Shown: piece after piece, positions 60,300 through 64,000 of the stretch
Layout: the number at the start of each line of letters is the position of its first letter
Position numbering within the stretch: position 1 is the first letter of the stretch
Assembly: GCF_028476545.1 (NCBI RefSeq)
Contig: NW_026731579.1
Span: 1-64,000 of the forward strand
Reading direction: 5' to 3'
Source of the DNA: Physella acuta
Lineage: Eukaryota; Mollusca; Gastropoda; Physidae
Length of the DNA: 64,000 nucleotides
The notes under the pieces: model-generated
Database searches by the model: none
Told to the model about the DNA's origin: nothing
Seen by the model: the letters and a program-made list of their open reading frames with translations, nothing else
Position numbers and translations under genes: made by a program

Positions 60300-61180
60300 C
60301 CTTCCTTAAAGGCTCATGGGGGACCTCACTCTACAACGTTCCTTAATTCAGGGATCATGGGGGACCTCACTCTACAACGTTCCTTAATTCAGGGATCATG
60401 GGGGACCTCACTCTACAACGTTCCTTAATTCAGGGATCATGGGGGACCTCACTCTACAACGTTCCTTAATTCAGGGATCATGGGGGACCTCACTCTACAA
60501 CGTTCCTTAATTCAGGGATCATGGGGGACCTCACTCTACAACGTTCCTTAATTCAGGGATCATGGGGGACCTCACTCTACATCGTTCCTTAATTCATGGA
60601 TCATTTGGGACCTCACTCTACAACGTTCCTTAATTCAGGGATCATGGGGGACCTCACTCTACAACGTTCCTTAATTCCGGGATCACGGGGGACCTCACTC
60701 TACAACGTTCCTTAATTCAGGGATCACGGGGGACCTCACTCTACAACGTTCCTTAATTCAGGGATCATGGGGGACCTCACTCTACAACGTTCCTTAATTC
60801 AGGGATCATGGGGGACCTCACTCTACAACGTTCCTTAATTCAGGGATCATGGGGGACCTCACTCTACAACGTTCCTTAATTCAGGGATCATGGGGGACCT
60901 CACTCTACAACGTTCCTTAATTCAGGGATCATGGGGGACCTCACTCTACAACGTTCCTTAATTCAGGGATCATGGGGAACCTCACTCTACAACGTTCCTT
61001 AATTTAGGGATCATGGGGGACCTCACTCTACAACGTTCCTTAATTCAGGGATCATGGGGGACCTCACTCTACAACGTTCCTAATTCAGGGATCATGGGGG
61101 ACCTCACTCTACAACGTTCCTTAATTTAGGGATCATGGGGGACCTCACTCTACAACGTTCCTAATTCAGGGATCAGATGG
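60300..61180. repeat. 41-bp minisatellite
   Basis: About 21 nearly identical copies of GGGATCATGGGGGACCTCAC plus TCTACAACGTTCCTTAATTCA. Low divergence indicates recent homogenisation. It lies upstream, in gene sense, of the first recognised SEA/EGF exon. Confidence 0.95.
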
Positions 61181-61269
61181 ATCTAAACCCCACACATCAC
61201 TTAGGATGGTTGGCTGGGAGAAGACCAGGAACTAATCCTCTGTCTATGGACCAGTTCAGTTTTTATATA

Positions 61270-62285
61270 GCTCCCGCTCTTGGCTATACCAGCTGTGATC
61301 TTGGTTATACAAGCTGTGATCTTGGTTATATCAGATGTGATCTTGGTTATATCACGTGTTATCTTGGTTATATCACGTGTTATCTTGGTTATATCAGGTG
61401 TGAAGATCTTGGTTATATCACGTGTTATCTTGGTTATATCAGGTGTGAAGATCTTGGTTATACCAGATGTGATGATCTTGGTTATATCAGGGTGTGATCT
61501 TGGTTATATCAGGTGTGATCTTGGTTATATCAGGTGTGATCTTGGTTATATCAGGTGTGATCTTGGTTATATCAGGTGTGATCTTGGTTATATCAGGTGT
61601 GATCTTGGTTATATCAGGTGTGAAGATCTTGGTTATACCAGATGTGATGATCTTGGTTATATCAGGTGTGATCTTGGTTATATCAGCTGTGATCTTGGTT
61701 ATATCAGGTGTGATCTTGGTTATATCAGGTGTGATCTTGGTTATATCAGGTGTGATCTTGGTTATATCAGGTGTGATCTTGGTTATATTAGGTGTGATGA
61801 TCTTGGTTATACCACTTGTGATCTTGGTTATATTAGGTGTGATCTTGGTTATATTAGCTGTGATCTTGGTTATATCAGGTGTGATCTTGGTTATATTAGG
61901 TGTGATGATCTTGGTTATACCACTTGTGATCTTGGTTATATTAGGTGTGATCTTGGTTATATTAGCTGTGATCTTGGTTATATTAGCTGTGATCCTGGTT
62001 ATACAAATTTTGATGATCTTGGATATACCAATTGTGATGATCTTGGCTATACCAATTGTGATGATCTTGGCTATACCAGCTGTGATGATCTTGGTTATAC
62101 CAGCTGTGATCTTGGCTATACCAGCTGTGATGATCTTGGTTATACCAGGTGTGATGATCTTGGTTATACCAATTGTGATGATCTTGGCTATACCAGCTGT
62201 GATGATCTTGGTTATACCAGCTGTGATGATCTATGTTATACCAATTGTGATGATCTTGGTTATACCAGCTATTATCTTGACATGC
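61270..62285. repeat. 20-26 bp minisatellite, GATCTTGGTTATATCAGGTGT
   Basis: About 45 copies of a ~21-bp unit, with GATGATCTT variants that add 3 or 5 nt and form blocks. It is open in two + frames (395 and 273 codons, LGYIRCD and ILVISGV). The 395-codon frame continues to 62467 in non-repeat sequence that I do not recognise. Probably non-coding. Confidence 0.92.
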
Positions 62286-62866
62286 AACTTTCATCCTTGT
62301 CCAGCACACGAGTAAATCGACCGACAAAATGTCACACTGACCTGACTGAGACTGTCAACAAGTTTTTAAAAAAACTCGGAATGACAACTTTTACATGTCA
62401 CCGTCCAAGTGTCACATTTAGAAAGGTGATGGGAGGCAGAGAGAGCAGAAGGTATGCTCGGATGTGACAATTTAAAAAATATATATATATAATTGACACA
62501 GCTGTTTTTATTGGAGGATACGTAACATAATATAATTTTTTAAAGGGCATTAAAACCATAAACTCTAGAAATTTTGCCCCCTCCCCTCCCCTTGCATGCA
62601 GTCATTACTGGGGTCACTGCCAGGTGCCCGCGAGAGCGTTAACCCAAACAGTAACAGAGCTATCCAAAATTTATACACAAAGTAAAAGCCATTAGCCATG
62701 AAAAGGATGGGTTGTATCGGGGCGGACTATCCAAGAGGCCGAGAAATTTTTAAAGGGGCCCCCAGTTGGAATTTTCATTGTGCATTTTTTTTTCTCCATC
62801 AAAACCTGAATTTTACGTCTCAATAGGAAGGCTATGAAATGGTAAAATGGTAGCATTGACAAAGGA

Positions 62867-63232
62867 GAATAATAATCATTTTAAAAGTTTAAAAAAAAAC
62901 CCACGTTTTCTGATTGAACTAAAAAGTAGAAAATAAATGCTATACATCACAATAATGCAAGCGATCACTCTACTATAAGCGATGAAAAACGTGGGGCGCC
63001 GAAGTAAAAGTTATATTACTATTGATTAGATAATACTATTGACTTTTATTAGGGAGCTTGTAGAGAGTCAACAGTATTAGAAACTGTAAGAAAATCACGG
63101 CGCCCCACGTTTTTGATCGCTTATAGTAGAGTGATCGCTTGCATTATTGTGATGTATAGCATTTCTTTTCTACTTTTTAGTTCAATCAGAAAACGTGGGT
63201 TTTTTTAAAACTTTTTTAATGATTATTATTTT
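62867..63232. mobile_element. Foldback element with ~135-bp arms
   Basis: The left arm (62867-63001) and right arm (63098-63232) are near-perfect inverted copies, for example AGCGATCACTCTACTATAAG against CTTATAGTAGAGTGATCGCT. The loop is ~97 bp. Arms start AATAATAATCATT. No frame inside. It is a MITE or foldback of unknown family; its DNA could form a long hairpin. Confidence 0.8.
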
Positions 63233-63339
63233 CTACTTTTTAGTCTTTGTCTGTTTGTTTGCATTAAAATCTTTCTATCTATTTTATCTTTTCACTTTTT
63301 TTGGGTAAACGAAGACAACTCGTAAAAAGACAACTCGTA

Positions 63340-63480
63340 AAAAGACAACTCGTAAAAAACACGTTGTGTGAATACGTTACTGACTAGAACACATAGATTT
63401 GAACCCGTGTCGAGTGGGATAGCAATCGTGTGCCCAACCACTCGACCATATCGTCTCCCCCATACTGGCCACCAGTTGTT
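63340..63480 (-). mobile_element. tRNA-like sequence, probably a SINE head
   Basis: On the minus strand there is an A-box-like TGGTCGAGTGGTTGGGC and a B-box-like GGGTTCAAATCT about 30 nt later. The acceptor stem does not pair as in a functional tRNA. It is different from the three + strand SINEs. From 63480 to 64000 only poly-C runs and unassigned sequence are seen. Confidence 0.5.
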
Positions 63481-64000
63481 ACGGTTGTTTGTACACAAAT
63501 TACAGTTACTGAGTTATGTCCCTTTTTCCCCACGTATTTACTACAACGAGCCGACCCGCGGCGTATCATACGCCGCTATTTAGTTGATTTATTTTCTACT
63601 TTCAGTAATCCATAATTTGCGAATTCGACAGTACCAATGCTGCCACTGAAAATATTTGCTTTAAAACACTAACCCCCCCCTCCTTTCCCCTAACCCCGAC
63701 CCTACACCCCCCCCCCCCCCCCGTGAAAGCAGCCTCCTCTTAGTTACTTCCTGTAAGTTTAAAGTCGGTTCAAACGTAATTATCTGCCCCTAATAGCCGT
63801 CACTAAACCTGGCTGTACGGTTTGTAAACATTAACGTGACCACAGCTCAGCAGACCACGTGGGGTGGGGTAGGGTGGTAGTGATAGTGATAGAGAGAAAG
63901 AGAGGGGACTGTAAGGAGGCGCTTGCAGCTTGTTTTCTAACGGCTCGCAGAGGAGAATTATATAGGCCTATATAGATTATATAGCGGTCTAAAATGCTCA

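Noticed and set aside
60300-61180. CRISPR-like regular repeat
   Set aside because: Units are contiguous with no unique spacers, and the genome is animal.
61255-61275. TATATAAAA on the minus strand as the SEA/EGF promoter
   Set aside because: The motif is suggestive, but no first exon or signal peptide joins in phase to the exon at 60048.
61280-62467. 395-codon + frame (LGYIRCD repeats)
   Set aside because: It is open because the unit is about 21 nt and stop-free; no start context, splice support or known domain, and a second frame is open too.
63395-63475. Functional tRNA gene on the minus strand
   Set aside because: A and B boxes are recognisable, but the acceptor stem and anticodon arm do not pair properly; SINE head more likely.

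Overview
This is animal nuclear DNA. It has spliced genes with GT-AG introns, AT-rich spacers, many simple repeats and minisatellites, and small DNA transposons and SINEs. The proteins are bilaterian, and the base texture (short AT-rich words, long poly-G/poly-C runs, TTAGGG-like fragments) suggests a lophotrochozoan, most likely a gastropod mollusc. The species assignment is inference. No prokaryotic, viral or CRISPR features were seen.

Six protein genes can be reconstructed with matching reading-frame phases at every junction. (1) 8-13942 (+): ferric-chelate reductase 1 type protein, Reeler + DOMON + cytochrome b561, with two candidate alternative last exons. (2) 19840-16876 (-): a phytanoyl-CoA dioxygenase (PhyH) family 2-oxoglutarate oxygenase. 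(3) 23446-28986 (+): a catalytic subunit of cAMP-dependent protein kinase. (4) 34306-30326 (-): DPH2, diphthamide synthesis. (5) 37223-51446 (+): SMC2, a condensin ATPase, 25 exons. (6) 60048-54106 (-): the C-terminal part of a SEA/EGF single-pass membrane protein. The genes alternate in strand, so genes 2/3 and 4/5 are head to head. They belong to unrelated pathways (iron/ascorbate redox, small-molecule hydroxylation, cAMP signalling, translation-factor modification, chromosome condensation, cell surface); there is no operon logic.

Mobile elements: a 217-bp hAT-type MITE with an 8-bp target duplication inside a minisatellite; two adjacent ~1-kb TA-flanked elements in SMC2 intron 1, one carrying a nested 605-bp MITE; a four-copy family of short poly-G foldback elements; a MITE at 56801-57079; a large foldback at 62867-63232; and several tRNA-derived SINEs.

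The most striking property is that tandem arrays repeatedly start or end on gene-structure boundaries. At least fifteen arrays or short duplications contain copies of an exon edge together with its splice donor or acceptor. Two others run across stop codons, and one copies the start codon. Many units carry AGGT, so each copy is a potential acceptor plus donor. In the PhyH gene the unit resembles the spliced exon-exon junction on both sides, as expected if the intron grew by tandem duplication of exonic AGGT sequence. This is the window's best candidate for an undescribed phenomenon; it needs genome-wide statistics and RNA data.
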